Assembly (NCBI GenBank): GCA_020344415.1
Contig: CP070825.1
Coordinates: 2,266,015 to 2,330,014, forward strand
Direction: 5' to 3'
From: Candidatus Aminicenantota bacterium
GTDB lineage: Bacteria > Acidobacteriota > Aminicenantia > Aminicenantales > Aminicenantaceae
DNA length: 64,000 nucleotides
Below are positions 41,298-50,406 of this stretch, piece after piece. Position 1 is the stretch's first letter, and each line of letters begins with the position of its first letter. The notes below the pieces were generated by a model. It was not told where the DNA came from. It worked only from the letters and a program-made list of their open reading frames with translations, and did not search any database. The position numbers and the translations under genes were made by a program.

Positions 41298-41909
41298 TTA
41301 GAAGGAAAGGCCCATTTCTCGAAGATCAGATTCAAGGTCTGTCTGGGGCATAAAATGGATGACATTTATTCCCAACCTCACGGCAACCTCGATATTCTCT
41401 TCTCTATCATCGATAAAAACACAGTCTTCAGCTTTTGCTCTGGCTTTTTTTAAGGCTTCTAGGTAGATTTGAGGATGGGGTTTCATAAAACCCACTTCGT
41501 ATGAGAGAACATATTCATCAAAAATTTGAATCCCAGGGAATTTCTCTTTAATAAAGCTGTAGCGCATGATATCTGTGTTGGAAAACAAAACGAGCCTATA
41601 ATTTCTCTTCAATTTTTCCATGATTTTCAAAACAGGTGGGTTAGGCGAAAACACGTCGTTATAGATTGAATAGAATGTATCATGATCAATACGGGCCTTT
41701 AGATTCCTCACGACTCGATTGTAAAATTCCACCGGAGTAATCCTGCCGCAATCAAAAGTTTCAATAAGATTCATATGAGTGAACGTCAATTCCCGGATCT
41801 CTTCTTTTGAAAAAGGACAGTAATCTGCCATCTTTGTGAAAAAAATATTGTTGTCAAAAAAGATAATCACCTTACCCAAGTCTGATATCACACAACGGAT
41901 ACGTCTCAT
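41298..41909 (-). CDS. HAD superfamily hydrolase (subfamily IA)
   Basis: A protein of about 203 residues. Motif I is CVISDLGKVIIFFDNN, motif II is the LVLFSNTDIM Ser/Thr-Asn stretch, motif III is the Lys in YEVGFMKPHPQIYLEALKKA, and motif IV is VFIDDREENIEVA. It is a phosphatase or dehalogenase-like enzyme of subfamily IA; substrate unknown. The frame is open upstream to TTG 42017, overlapping the MFS gene, but the ATG at 41909 begins exactly at the usual family start, so it is preferred. Confidence 0.85.
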   Translation of the reverse strand: MRRIRCVISDLGKVIIFFDNNIFFTKMADYCPFSKEEIRELTFTHMNLIETFDCGRITPVEFYNRVVRNLKARIDHDTFYSIYNDVFSPNPPVLKIMEKLKRNYRLVLFSNTDIMRYSFIKEKFPGIQIFDEYVLSYEVGFMKPHPQIYLEALKKARAKAEDCVFIDDREENIEVAVRLGINVIHFMPQTDLESDLREMGLSF

Positions 41910-42003
41910 GGAAATAGCATCTTCCTTGAAAAATAGACTTTGGGACAAAGCTGAAAAATAAGAAGTGATTTTACAACAAAAAAGAGAAAAATCAAAGACG
42001 TCC

Positions 42004-43266
42004 CTAAGCCTGGGCAATTTTCGTTGGCAGTTCGATCCCTGCCTTCTCTTTTCTGTCTGCGTATTTCAGCAAGAGTGAAAAAATAAAGCCAACAATACCC
42101 AGCGAAGCAAACATGATCATCGTATTCGTGAAATCTCCTCCAGAAAGATCCCTTATTTTCCCAGCCAAGAAAGGAAAAATTGTCATCCCGACATTCTGGA
42201 TCATGGTCATAAGGCCAAAAGCTGTTCCTAACCGTCTCTCCTCAACTAATATTGGGATTACAGGCCACAAAGCAGCCGGAACAAGGGAAAAAGAAATCCC
42301 GATCAAAATCATGGAAAAGGCAGGATGGGTGTGGGTTAGCCCCAGGATCAAATGAGCAGGACCCAACAACAGGGAACCGATGATCAATATTGTCCCTCTT
42401 TTTCCAAGCTTATCGATGAACAATCCAAGCAGCGGAGTAAAAATCATGGCAGCTAGAGTAATAAGAGATACATAACGGCCACCAAGAACATCGCTAAATC
42501 CGAATTTTGCCTTGAGGAAAACTACTGCAAAGGCTGTAAAAGGGAAAATTGCAGAGTAAAAGGTCATGCAGAGCAGAGAGACAAGCCAATAGGAAGGTTT
42601 AAATCTATAGACGTCATGAAAAACAAATTTTTCTGTCCCTTCCTCTTCATTTTCTCTTCTAAAATACGCTTCCTTGGATTTATCTATACCTGAATATACC
42701 AGGAAAAGTAGGAAACTCACGAACATGACCACTGCCGAAATCCAGATAGCCATACGCCAGGAGCCGCTCCATTCCTGAATATTCGCTGCAGTATTCAAAG
42801 CGGCAATTGTGCCAAGTCTGGCTATAGATACAAGCGATCCGAAGGCGAATGCCAGTTCTTTTCCTTTGAACCATCTGGAGAGAATCTTATCCATGGTGAT
42901 GATGAGGGATTCTGAGCCGAGGCCATAGACAAATCTTCCTGCCAACATAATCAGGATGGTGGAACCTGAAGCCGTGATAAATACACCGATGGCACAGAGA
43001 GCCGCATATATTGTCCCTGCCTTTCTAATGCCTATTACATCCAGGAGAATACCGCCCAGGAGAACCCCTATGACATTCGGTAAGGAGTATAAACTGAAGA
43101 GAAGGCCGTATTGAGCATTGCTTATACCCATTCCTTGCATGATATAATCCGCAATAGGAGTCACTGCATCATAGGCATAATAAGAGCCAAAAATCACCAG
43201 CCCCATAAGAACCAAGACAAGCCATCTCAGCTTGAAGACAGCTTCTTTTGTTTTCTCTTTCATCAT
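42004..43266 (-). CDS. MFS family transporter
   Basis: A 420-residue protein with 12 predicted hydrophobic segments and major facilitator features: LGGILLDVIGIRKAG between helices 2 and 3 and a similar GLFIDKLGKRGTILII in the second half. The N-terminal WLVLVLMGLVIFGSYYAYD and loop spacing suggest a nitrate/nitrite or oxalate/formate-type antiporter-like branch, but substrate is not inferred. Starts MM at 43266 after GAGAG. Probably co-transcribed with the HAD hydrolase downstream (94 bp gap). Confidence 0.88.
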   Translation of the reverse strand: MMKEKTKEAVFKLRWLVLVLMGLVIFGSYYAYDAVTPIADYIMQGMGISNAQYGLLFSLYSLPNVIGVLLGGILLDVIGIRKAGTIYAALCAIGVFITASGSTILIMLAGRFVYGLGSESLIITMDKILSRWFKGKELAFAFGSLVSIARLGTIAALNTAANIQEWSGSWRMAIWISAVVMFVSFLLFLVYSGIDKSKEAYFRRENEEEGTEKFVFHDVYRFKPSYWLVSLLCMTFYSAIFPFTAFAVVFLKAKFGFSDVLGGRYVSLITLAAMIFTPLLGLFIDKLGKRGTILIIGSLLLGPAHLILGLTHTHPAFSMILIGISFSLVPAALWPVIPILVEERRLGTAFGLMTMIQNVGMTIFPFLAGKIRDLSGGDFTNTMIMFASLGIVGFIFSLLLKYADRKEKAGIELPTKIAQA

Positions 43267-43396
43267 CTCTCTTTTCCTCTGATAACTCTATGAATGAGAC
43301 TTATGCACTAAAACAGTTTCTTTAGAAATGCCTTTGAAAAATATTAAATTAATGGAAACCTGTCAAGATTTTTTTCATCCTCTTTTCGCACAACGG

Positions 43397-43430
43397 TCCT
43401 GCAGGTTTGCTGATGAAAATTTGATTGGAA
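43397..43430. repeat. eroded core of the CCTGCAGGTGGGCTTGATG repeat
   Basis: GTCCTGCAGGTTTGCTGATG followed by AAAATTTGAT resembles the shared core at 5263 and 56213, with gaps. No arms can be recognised. This gap (43267-43483) otherwise holds nothing obvious. Confidence 0.35.
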
Positions 43431-43483
43431 ACCTATATAGAATTATGAGGATATCTAACTGAGGCAACGTCTGGACTCGAGAA

Positions 43484-44278
43484 CTAAAAAAGCCCAGCAC
43501 ACAGAAGGTCGGCGTGGAAGAGCTCTCGAGTTCTCCTCCTGACGCTCCAATCCACAGTATCCTTTATGGTGACATAAAACCAGAACTTATCAAATAGCCT
43601 TAATTTTGTTATGTAATATTGACTAAAATCTGTAAGGCTATCAATGATTATCTTGCCTATTTCTCTATCTTTTTCGCCTAAGACAATGACCTTGTAGACA
43701 TCTTTCTGCTCCCCTCCTTCGGTAACAGTATCCTTTTCTAGCTTTCCATACACTTTTGCTCTTTCGATCTCTTCCCAACCCTGTTTTTTGTCATATGCCA
43801 AGTCTTTTAAAACATGAAATTCTTCTCTTGTTTTTAAATCTAAATAGTCATCAAGGACAATCTCTCCAGTTCTTGTGAAGACATTCATCCAGTCTCCGCT
43901 TTCTTCCTTAACATCTATGCTATTGGCAATTAAAACCGAAGGCCTCTCAGGGAAAAACTGCCCTTCACCTCTGACTTCTTTACCTATCCAGGCGCTTGCA
44001 TCTATTTCGTCTTGAACGATCATATCAAATCCATGGGTTTCAGGCACAAAAAAATACTTGCCAACTGCAACTTTTACAGAACCCTCAAACGCAATGATGC
44101 CCTCTTCTTTAATCTTAGCTCCTTCTTCTTGGGTAACTACCTCTTCGCCTTCTTCTTTCTTACAAGCTGTGCTCCCTGCTGATACTAACAAAAAGGCTAA
44201 CATAGTCAATCCAAGAATCAGAGTCACCCTTTTAGCGTTACCTTTTCCTCTGGTTGAAACCAATGATCCAATGCTCAT
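43484..44278 (-). CDS. secreted or lipid-anchored protein of unknown function
   Basis: A 264-residue protein with a hydrophobic leader (about 19-38) ending VSAGSTACKK, a possible but imperfect lipobox, then an acidic stretch (KEEGEEVVTQEE). The mature part shows an OB-like repeat: VAVGKYFFVPE, DEIDASAWIGKEVRGEGQF and EERAKVYGKL. I recognise no named family. GAGGAGG precedes the ATG. The gene is alone between the MFS gene and a repeat-bearing gap. Confidence 0.6.
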   Translation of the reverse strand: MSIGSLVSTRGKGNAKRVTLILGLTMLAFLLVSAGSTACKKEEGEEVVTQEEGAKIKEEGIIAFEGSVKVAVGKYFFVPETHGFDMIVQDEIDASAWIGKEVRGEGQFFPERPSVLIANSIDVKEESGDWMNVFTRTGEIVLDDYLDLKTREEFHVLKDLAYDKKQGWEEIERAKVYGKLEKDTVTEGGEQKDVYKVIVLGEKDREIGKIIIDSLTDFSQYYITKLRLFDKFWFYVTIKDTVDWSVRRRTRELFHADLLCAGLF

Positions 44279-44433
44279 AGCTCATACCTCCTCTGTAGCT
44301 TTTAATCCTTCAATACTGTCTAGTCAGAGGCGATGGATACACTCTTTTCCTTACAAAGAAACATCCATGCTTTTTGTCTAATGAAAAATAATTTATACCA
44401 CTGAAAAGAATAAAAGTAAAGTGGAAAATTGGT

Positions 44434-44626
44434 TAGGTCTTTGGGAATGACGTTGCTCCCGCAAAGATTTTTTTCGCCATGAAAATTCCGGCCTTCTCAG
44501 CGCCTGCGTAACTCACCTCTAAAGAGGCTCAAACATACTCGGCGATCCACTAGGTGGATTTCCCTCGAAGACCAGAATTTCCAGGCTAAATCTTTGAAGG
44601 TCGCATCATCTATTCCCAAAGACCTA
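44434..44626. mobile_element. intergenic element with 15-bp perfect inverted ends (family 2)
   Basis: TAGGTCTTTGGGAAT (44434-44448) is exactly inverted at 44612-44626, enclosing 163 bp without an open frame. Internal pieces GCGCCTGCGTAACT, TTCCCTCGAAGACC and AGGCTAAATCTTTGAAGGTC match the element at 59399-59642. This occupies most of the 425-bp gap 44279-44703. Confidence 0.7.
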
Positions 44627-44703
44627 TGAGACGTAGGAGAAAACCGGCTATCTGCTATCACCGAAAAAGGATTGCTTCCGTTAATGGTTTGGAGATGATT
44701 GTT

Positions 44704-46776
44704 CTATTTCTTTTTCACTCTTTTGACTGAGGAAGAGCGCGAAGAAACAGAACGGCTTCCGGATGAGCTTCTGACTCTCGAACTGGAAGAAATGCTTCGA
44801 GAGGGGGATCTGGATGAGGAAGTCCTGCTCCGTATCCGCGAAGGAGATGCAGACCTAGAGGAAAAGGATCTGGCTCTCGAAAAACTCCGGCTCGAGGATA
44901 CAGGTGAGCTTCTTTTGCTCGAACGACTAGAGCGGCTTGTGATGCTCGGCGAAGAATATCCTCTCGAAGAGGGAGCGTTCCTGATACGGGGAGTTACAGA
45001 CCTTGAGGAGGAAGATTGGAGCCCCGAGAGACTTCTTTTTTGTGCAGTAGACAGACGATTCCTATATGATCGCGGGGAGTTCTGTCGAATACGAGATGAA
45101 TCCATGCGGTCCCTACTCGTAGAGTTCGAATCGCTGCGAATGGATCTTCTTGAGGAACCAAACCTGGGAGTTGAATAAGTGCTTCTGGAAGCATAACCTT
45201 TTATAGAGGAACTGCCCCTTGACACTTTTTTTCTTTCAGAACTCAGAGAGATAGACCTCGTCACTTTCCCCGAAGAGCTAGAAGAAAAAGATCTTTGCCG
45301 AGAAGAAGGAGAGGCTCGTCTTGAAGGATAGGTCCTTGTTAAGGATGTGCGGGAAATACTTCCGGATGGACTCAAAATCTTTCCACCTCTCCTCGTAACA
45401 ATCCTTTTCTCGGCTTTCGAGGAAGAGGCCCTAGAGAATCTGGAAACACTCTTGATTCCAGTTGATTTCAGTCTGGAAGAAGATATGCCAGCCTTGCCAG
45501 AGACATAGCCTTTCCCTACCTTCCGTATATTGGATCTCGAAAGGACATTAGCTGCCTTTTTGGCTTGAGGGCTGGATCGGTTAATATTGGGCTTTAGATT
45601 CGGCTGTTTGGCTGACAGAGATATTTTTCCCAATCTGCTCACTCTCTTCTGGCTCAACGCCACTTTGGAAACATGGCGCGCTTGGAGCTGTCTCTTGTGA
45701 ACAACGGTTAGGACCCGAGAATTAAGTGGGTAATGTCTATGATAATAGCGTCCATAAAAACGGTTGTTGATGATGACTGCGGGATGTCCGTAATAACTTA
45801 AGGGACACCATCCAATATAATCATATCCGTGCCACCAGTGTACCCAAGCAGGTCCCCAGATTCTGGTTGGGATCCAATGCCAACCAAGGCCTAACCTCCA
45901 GTGCCATCTTCCATAATGGTAAACACACCATCCCCATGGATCATAAGATACCCAATTCCAACCGATAATAGGATACCAGACCCATCTGCCATAATAATAC
46001 GGTCTCCAATCATGATGAACAACATAGGGAACCCAAACATATCCATATGGCTGTTCATTGACCCAACGTCCATTGTCCGCCAACTCAACTTCGTACTCAT
46101 CAAGTTCTGCAGGTAGATATCTTCTGGCCACAGCTCGACTATGGAGAGCATCTCTAGACCTGCTCCATCCAGAGAAGCTATCATCGAGGCTCGCATAGAA
46201 ACGGACAGGGTCAGAATTAAAATAACCGCCTGAGGCAGTCACTCTCTCTTCACTGCTGACTAAAAGTGACGCCTCCTCTCCGGCAGCTTCCACGCTCCCC
46301 TCAAAAACAAAAAGTTCACTCGCTTCCTCTCTGATGTCAAAACGGTAAAGGCCCTCCTCCAATATGTAGAATGAAGCGTCAGGTGTATGAATTTCAAAAT
46401 CTTTCTCTCTATCTAAAACGCTAATCCTTAAATAGACGTTTCCTGAAAGTAAATGAAGTTTAATCTGATCATTGCCTCTCTGGGGAAGTTTTGCAAAATC
46501 AATCTGAGTATGGCTATCAATACGGAGGTAGTTTTTCCTGCCAAAATGAATTTCTGCACGGCCTTCTCTTGTTCCTAACTTATCACCTTCAACAACGGGC
46601 AAATTAACCACTCCACTCTCATAACCTAAATCTTCGGCTCTCTGAATGTACACATCCCCCTTTACATAACTAAGGTGGGCATAGCTGTAGCTATAATATT
46701 CTTCCTCGGGAGAAGAAAAGGCAAAGCTAACAAGAAATGCCAAAAATGCTGAAAAGACGGCGAGTTTTCTCATCAT
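44704..46776 (-). CDS. FecR-domain/DUF6600 protein with serine/arginine-rich tail
   Basis: A 690-residue secreted protein. Residues 1-22 form a signal peptide. About 35-200 resembles a FecR domain (VKGDVYIQRAEDLGY, VEGDKLGTREGRAEIHFG). About 230-345 is rich in Trp and Tyr (YGYVWVPYVVHHDWRPYYYG, GRWVWYPIIGWNWVSYDPWG), a DUF6600-type pattern. About 375-690 is low complexity, very rich in Ser and Arg (SRSSRSSKRSSPVSSSRSFS). AAGGAGG precedes the ATG. Such proteins are common in Aminicenantes-like genomes. The tail is probably extended and positively charged, perhaps binding polyanions. Confidence 0.8.
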   Translation of the reverse strand: MMRKLAVFSAFLAFLVSFAFSSPEEEYYSYSYAHLSYVKGDVYIQRAEDLGYESGVVNLPVVEGDKLGTREGRAEIHFGRKNYLRIDSHTQIDFAKLPQRGNDQIKLHLLSGNVYLRISVLDREKDFEIHTPDASFYILEEGLYRFDIREEASELFVFEGSVEAAGEEASLLVSSEERVTASGGYFNSDPVRFYASLDDSFSGWSRSRDALHSRAVARRYLPAELDEYEVELADNGRWVNEQPYGYVWVPYVVHHDWRPYYYGRWVWYPIIGWNWVSYDPWGWCVYHYGRWHWRLGLGWHWIPTRIWGPAWVHWWHGYDYIGWCPLSYYGHPAVIINNRFYGRYYHRHYPLNSRVLTVVHKRQLQARHVSKVALSQKRVSRLGKISLSAKQPNLKPNINRSSPQAKKAANVLSRSNIRKVGKGYVSGKAGISSSRLKSTGIKSVSRFSRASSSKAEKRIVTRRGGKILSPSGSISRTSLTRTYPSRRASPSSRQRSFSSSSSGKVTRSISLSSERKKVSRGSSSIKGYASRSTYSTPRFGSSRRSIRSDSNSTSRDRMDSSRIRQNSPRSYRNRLSTAQKRSLSGLQSSSSRSVTPRIRNAPSSRGYSSPSITSRSSRSSKRSSPVSSSRSFSRARSFSSRSASPSRIRSRTSSSRSPSRSISSSSRVRSSSGSRSVSSRSSSVKRVKKK

Positions 46777-47038
46777 TCCTCCTTTTCAGCTAAGAGAGAA
46801 GCAAAATATATGCCATTCATTTCCCCCCTAAGAAATAGAAAGAATGCCCTAAAAGATGTCCTTTTTAAAGGACAAATGATAACAGTTTAAGTCAAGTTTA
46901 ATGTGAGTTTGGTACTTTGCTTAAAGAAAAAGAGTCCTTTTATATTTTTTTGAGGGCAGGAATAGGAAAGAGTATAAATGAAATAAAAAAAAGGAAGAAT
47001 TTCAGCTCGTTTCTAAAGATGTAAGGATGAAAGTAGTT

Positions 47039-47068
47039 CCGGGGAAGAAATGTGTATTTCCTCCCCGG
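47039..47068. terminator. 13-bp hairpin with GTGT/ACAC loop, no T-run
   Basis: CCGGGGAAGAAAT (47039-47051) pairs with ATTTCCTCCCCGG (47056-47068); the single mismatch becomes a G-U pair in a minus-strand RNA. It lies 70-100 bp downstream of the small gene at 47136-47333. No T-run follows on the minus strand (on the plus strand CCCCTTTTT comes 10 bp later), so it is not a classic terminator. The gap 46777-47135 shows nothing else. Confidence 0.4.
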
Positions 47069-47135
47069 ACTAATCCCCTTTTTAATGCAAGAAAAAAGTC
47101 TTTTAAGACTACAGAATCAGATCAGCGAAAAAATT

Positions 47136-47333
47136 TTACGCTTTTTTCAGGATGGGCATACCGGTTCTTTCTGTTTCAACAGCTTTATAGCCAGCCGGTA
47201 TATCATCTAAGGACCCATCTCTGATATCTCGAGCAAAAAAGTAAATTCTCTGAATTCGTCCTCCTTTTAGATTGACATCCTTGAAATGGAGATAGTACTT
47301 CACACCTTTTGAATTGGTGAATTCATAAGCCAT
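47136..47333 (-). CDS. small conserved protein of unknown function
   Basis: A 65-residue protein starting behind a strong GGGAGGT. The sequence MAYEFTNSKGVKYYLHFKD then GGRIQRIYFFARDIRDGSL and TGMPILKKA resembles a short family seen in Patescibacteria and other uncultured bacteria. The pattern suggests a compact beta-hairpin fold; I know no function. It lies 29 bp from the FadL-type gene on the same strand and could be co-transcribed with it. Confidence 0.7.
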   Translation of the reverse strand: MAYEFTNSKGVKYYLHFKDVNLKGGRIQRIYFFARDIRDGSLDDIPAGYKAVETERTGMPILKKA

Positions 47334-47362
47334 CTCTTTACCTCCCGTTTAAATTTTTTAAG

Positions 47363-48745
47363 TTAAAAAACAAATCCCAAGCTAACCCCAATAAGATGGG
47401 CAGTTGTTTTATAGGTGCCTTTCCACGGATTGAACGTAGCCTGAGGATTAAGATCAAAATACCTGTTTTCACTCTCTCTGTCTTTGAACGGCTCGAACTG
47501 ATAGGCGACATTTAGAACAAAGTTGCCGGACTTATAACCAAAACCTCCAGTAACAGCCCATCGTTCAGAATCAGGAAGAATTGGATCCACGGATTCATCA
47601 GGCTGAGGAGTTTGATCATAAAGAAATCCTGCCCTCAGGGCAAGGTTTTCATTCAGATTATACTCAAGGCCGCCTCGGAAGACAAAGGAATCCTCCCAGT
47701 TTTCCTTAACATGTTTATCATCAAAACCAGGAACTTCAACCGCAACCGTAAATTCATCATAAGTGCTCCACAGGAGATAATGTACATCAGCCGACATTAT
47801 AAGGCTCTCGGTCAAATTAAATGCCAGTCCAACACCAAATATGTGAGGGAAGTTGAAAGATGTGGAAGCGGTACCTCCGCTTGGAACTTGGGTTGCAATA
47901 ACCGTTTCGATTGTCTCGGCTGTCCCTGGTGGCAGTAATTGGTCAAAAGGAGGAAGAAGCTGAACATTGACATCGGGAGCACTCAATTCTAAATTTCCGT
48001 CAAAATCTATCTTGAAGCCACCACGCCAATTGAATCCAAGGGAAAAATTTTCTCCCTTGTAAAGAGCTCCTGCGTTCAAGCCCCACGCACTACCGGTAGC
48101 ATCGAAAAGAACGGGGATTTCAACTGTATATGAACCTATAGCAGGAAAAGGTAGACCAACGACTGAACCAGGAAGCGTATCCTCGTCACGTTCAACGAGC
48201 TCAAATTCCAGGGTTGAATAGATATAGGAAACACCAAAACCCAAAGAGAAATTCTCATTAACCTTGAAAGCCACGGTAGGATTGAAGATCAACGCCTTCA
48301 TGTCATCCCGAACAGAAATATACTTCAGAGGATAATCTTCAGGCCACGTAATCCCCAGACCATATGGAACAAAAAAGCCAAAACCAGCAACAACGCTGTC
48401 AGAGATTTTATGAGAGATATAGAAGGTCGGAGGATAGAACCACTTTTTTTCCCTTTCTACTGTCGTATTAAATGTAGGATCTACTAATGCGTAGTTTGGC
48501 AAGCTCAAATCGCCTATGGATGTGATCAGAGTTGTTCCAAAGTTAATCTGGGTTCCTTCCAACCAGGCCAAACCAGCCGGGTTGTGAAAAATAGCTGTCG
48601 GGTTATTCGCAATAGCAACGAACGCGCCAGCCATCGCCATTGCTGCGGCACCGTGCTCATAGATAAGAAAACCTGCACTATGGGATAAAGTGCTTATGGT
48701 TAAAAATATCAGGCAAAAAATTGAAACAGCAATTATTCTCTTCAT
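47363..48745 (-). CDS. FadL/OmpP1/TodX family outer-membrane transporter
   Basis: A 460-residue outer-membrane protein with a signal peptide. The FadL hallmark is at the mature N-terminus (AGFLIYEHGAAAMAMAGAFV then NNPTAIFHNPAGLAWLEG). A barrel pattern ends in an aromatic residue (LGFVF). Members import hydrophobic compounds such as long-chain fatty acids or aromatics. TTAGGAG precedes the ATG. The Cys-less C-terminal strands and periodic aromatic belts fit a 14-strand barrel. Confidence 0.9.
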   Translation of the reverse strand: MKRIIAVSIFCLIFLTISTLSHSAGFLIYEHGAAAMAMAGAFVAIANNPTAIFHNPAGLAWLEGTQINFGTTLITSIGDLSLPNYALVDPTFNTTVEREKKWFYPPTFYISHKISDSVVAGFGFFVPYGLGITWPEDYPLKYISVRDDMKALIFNPTVAFKVNENFSLGFGVSYIYSTLEFELVERDEDTLPGSVVGLPFPAIGSYTVEIPVLFDATGSAWGLNAGALYKGENFSLGFNWRGGFKIDFDGNLELSAPDVNVQLLPPFDQLLPPGTAETIETVIATQVPSGGTASTSFNFPHIFGVGLAFNLTESLIMSADVHYLLWSTYDEFTVAVEVPGFDDKHVKENWEDSFVFRGGLEYNLNENLALRAGFLYDQTPQPDESVDPILPDSERWAVTGGFGYKSGNFVLNVAYQFEPFKDRESENRYFDLNPQATFNPWKGTYKTTAHLIGVSLGFVF

Positions 48746-49002
48746 TCGAGTCTCCTAAAGAAACAATTTTGCCCTATGCTTATGTATGATCAAGCTTTCT
48801 GTCAATTTTTCTCAGTCTTTCTCAAGTATTTATAAAAAAAACAGGGTAATGTCAAGATAAAATTAGAAAAATTTACCCAGAATATCTCTGGATAGATCTT
48901 CAAAAGACACATAGAATATAACCAAAAATCCTTTATTGCGTTGTTGTGTTTATCTAAAAAATAAAAAAATTTTTTTTTATTTGTAATATTCTTTTTTTTT
49001 TG

Positions 49003-49130
49003 TATAATGGGATTGGTTCTTTTTTGCGGGCTGGAGAGGACCCCCACCTTTTTGGTTCCCATCATCAACCCCCCTTTTGCTGACAACAGCCCGCACCCCT
49101 CCCCCTTCATCAACGGCAAGAAAATAATCC
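49003..49130 (+). ncRNA. candidate structured non-coding RNA with its promoter
   Basis: TTGTAA (48981-48986) and a perfect TATAAT (49003-49008), 16 bp apart, would start a transcript near 49015. The transcript opens with TGCGGGCTG (49025-49033), which pairs perfectly with CAGCCCGCA (49087-49095), closing a 53-nt loop that holds a small ACC-TTTTT-GGT hairpin (49046-49056). TCATCAAC occurs twice (49062 and 49107). No ORF and no ribosome binding site are seen. I cannot match it to 6S, SRP, tmRNA or RNase P. It sits in the 569-bp gap 48746-49314, which has no gene that I accept. The 3' end is a guess. Confidence 0.45.
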
Positions 49131-49314
49131 TTTCTAAGAAAAATGAAATCTCTTCAGACATCTGACGAAATAATGCGGAAAAGTGGGAATTTTAAATTTA
49201 AGACATAAGGTGTCGTGTAATCAATGTGCTATCAAGGGCAGTCATTACTGTTATATTAATATAATATTGTGCTCCCTTAATAGCGGATCTCGCGTTAGAG
49301 ATTGAAGGTTATTT

Positions 49315-50175
49315 TTACCGGAGGACCTCCCCATCAGGATATTTTTTTATGACCTCTACAGGGACGTCAAAAACATTATCCCATCCGCCTAAACGCCGAA
49401 GAACCTGAATAGAGGCAAGACCGCGTTTTTTGCCTTCTTCGATGAGATAAACTGGGCTGCCCCGTGGCCGACCCAATTGTATGATTATATAGCCTTCAAA
49501 AGTAAGGTCAATCATCGGACCTTTTTCCATTTTTTCTAAGGTGTCGTAGGAGACCTTGACAAGATATTTCCAGGGATCTTTTTCTCTATTTAAGTCATAG
49601 TTGAAACGATATAGGCTCTCTAAATTCTTGAAAGGACGACGGACATAGACACCTATGCCCCTCCTTTCAATCATGTAGACTGAAGCGTCTCGTGCTTTTA
49701 CATATCTCTGGTGAAGATAGGCCAGATTGTCAGCAGCTGGCCATCCTGAGAATTCATATTCCATGTTTTCCAGGATCTCTCGACAATTGGAAAGACTGTA
49801 AGGCATCACACTCCCTCTTCTCATCTCTTCTTCTAAGTCATTGAAAGAACGGGTTAGGTAGATGAATGCATTATAGAGATTGGTTCTCAAATACCCCTCT
49901 CTAAAATATCTGGATCTATCTTCTGCGATCTTCAGGAAAAGCCTACAAGAAGCGGCAAAAGCCTCTGATTTAAAAAGAATGGCCTGTTCCTGATCAGAGA
50001 TTTCTCCATTCCAGCCCTTAAAATGTTCATAACTACTCTGTGCGAGATAAGCTGCCTGCCTCTCCAGTTCTACGCCAAGTCTATAAACCGCTTTCCTTCT
50101 ATCCGCATAAGAGGTCGTTATTAAGACAAATACCATAAAGAAAATAGCGTGGATTTTGATTGTTCTGAATCCCAT
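49315..50175 (-). CDS. secreted protein of unknown function with C-terminal repeat-like motif
   Basis: A protein of about 286 residues. The ATG at 50175 has GGAGG 5 nt upstream, better than the ATG at 50187. A signal peptide ends near TSYA. The middle is helical with Arg, Glu and Tyr. The last 45 residues (GSPVYLIEEGKKRGLASIQV then WDNVFDVPVEVIKKYPDGE) match a motif I have seen in surface proteins, in the form VYLIENGKKRHI...YPEG. No named family. Monocistronic. Confidence 0.6.
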   Translation of the reverse strand: MGFRTIKIHAIFFMVFVLITTSYADRRKAVYRLGVELERQAAYLAQSSYEHFKGWNGEISDQEQAILFKSEAFAASCRLFLKIAEDRSRYFREGYLRTNLYNAFIYLTRSFNDLEEEMRRGSVMPYSLSNCREILENMEYEFSGWPAADNLAYLHQRYVKARDASVYMIERRGIGVYVRRPFKNLESLYRFNYDLNREKDPWKYLVKVSYDTLEKMEKGPMIDLTFEGYIIIQLGRPRGSPVYLIEEGKKRGLASIQVLRRLGGWDNVFDVPVEVIKKYPDGEVLR

Positions 50176-50246
50176 CTTTGCCTCCATTCTTGGACACTAG
50201 GAAAAACATAGCGAAATAGAAAGGGAATGTCAATTTCATGTTTCCT

Positions 50247-50386
50247 GGGGACACAATACTTAATTGTAGAATTAAAATTTAAATATTGTCTGAATGGACC
50301 TTTAGCCCAATAAAACTGTTCTCATAATATTATCTAATGAAGTGATCACCGAACGCTGGTAATAAGTAACTAAGTATTGTGTCCCC
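50247..50386. repeat. inverted-repeat element, GGGGACACAATACTT-type arms
   Basis: GGGGACACAATACTTAATT (50247-50265) is inverted at 50368-50386 with 18 of 19 positions matching. Between the arms are about 100 AT-rich bases with no frame. The right arm ends 20 bp before the ATG of the sulfoxide reductase gene and could supply its upstream region. Confidence 0.8.
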
Positions 50387-50406
50387 CTAATTTTACATAT
50401 GATATA

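Noticed and set aside
44699-45178. Long acidic frame (159 codons) on the plus strand
   Set aside because: It is the antisense of the Ser/Arg-rich tail of the FecR/DUF6600 gene; its Glu/Leu composition follows from Ser and Arg codons, and there is no ribosome binding site.
48802-49161. 119-codon frame on the minus strand in the gap after the FadL-type gene
   Set aside because: Composition is Lys/Phe-biased low complexity from AT-rich DNA, no recognisable domain and no ribosome binding site; it also crosses the candidate RNA promoter.
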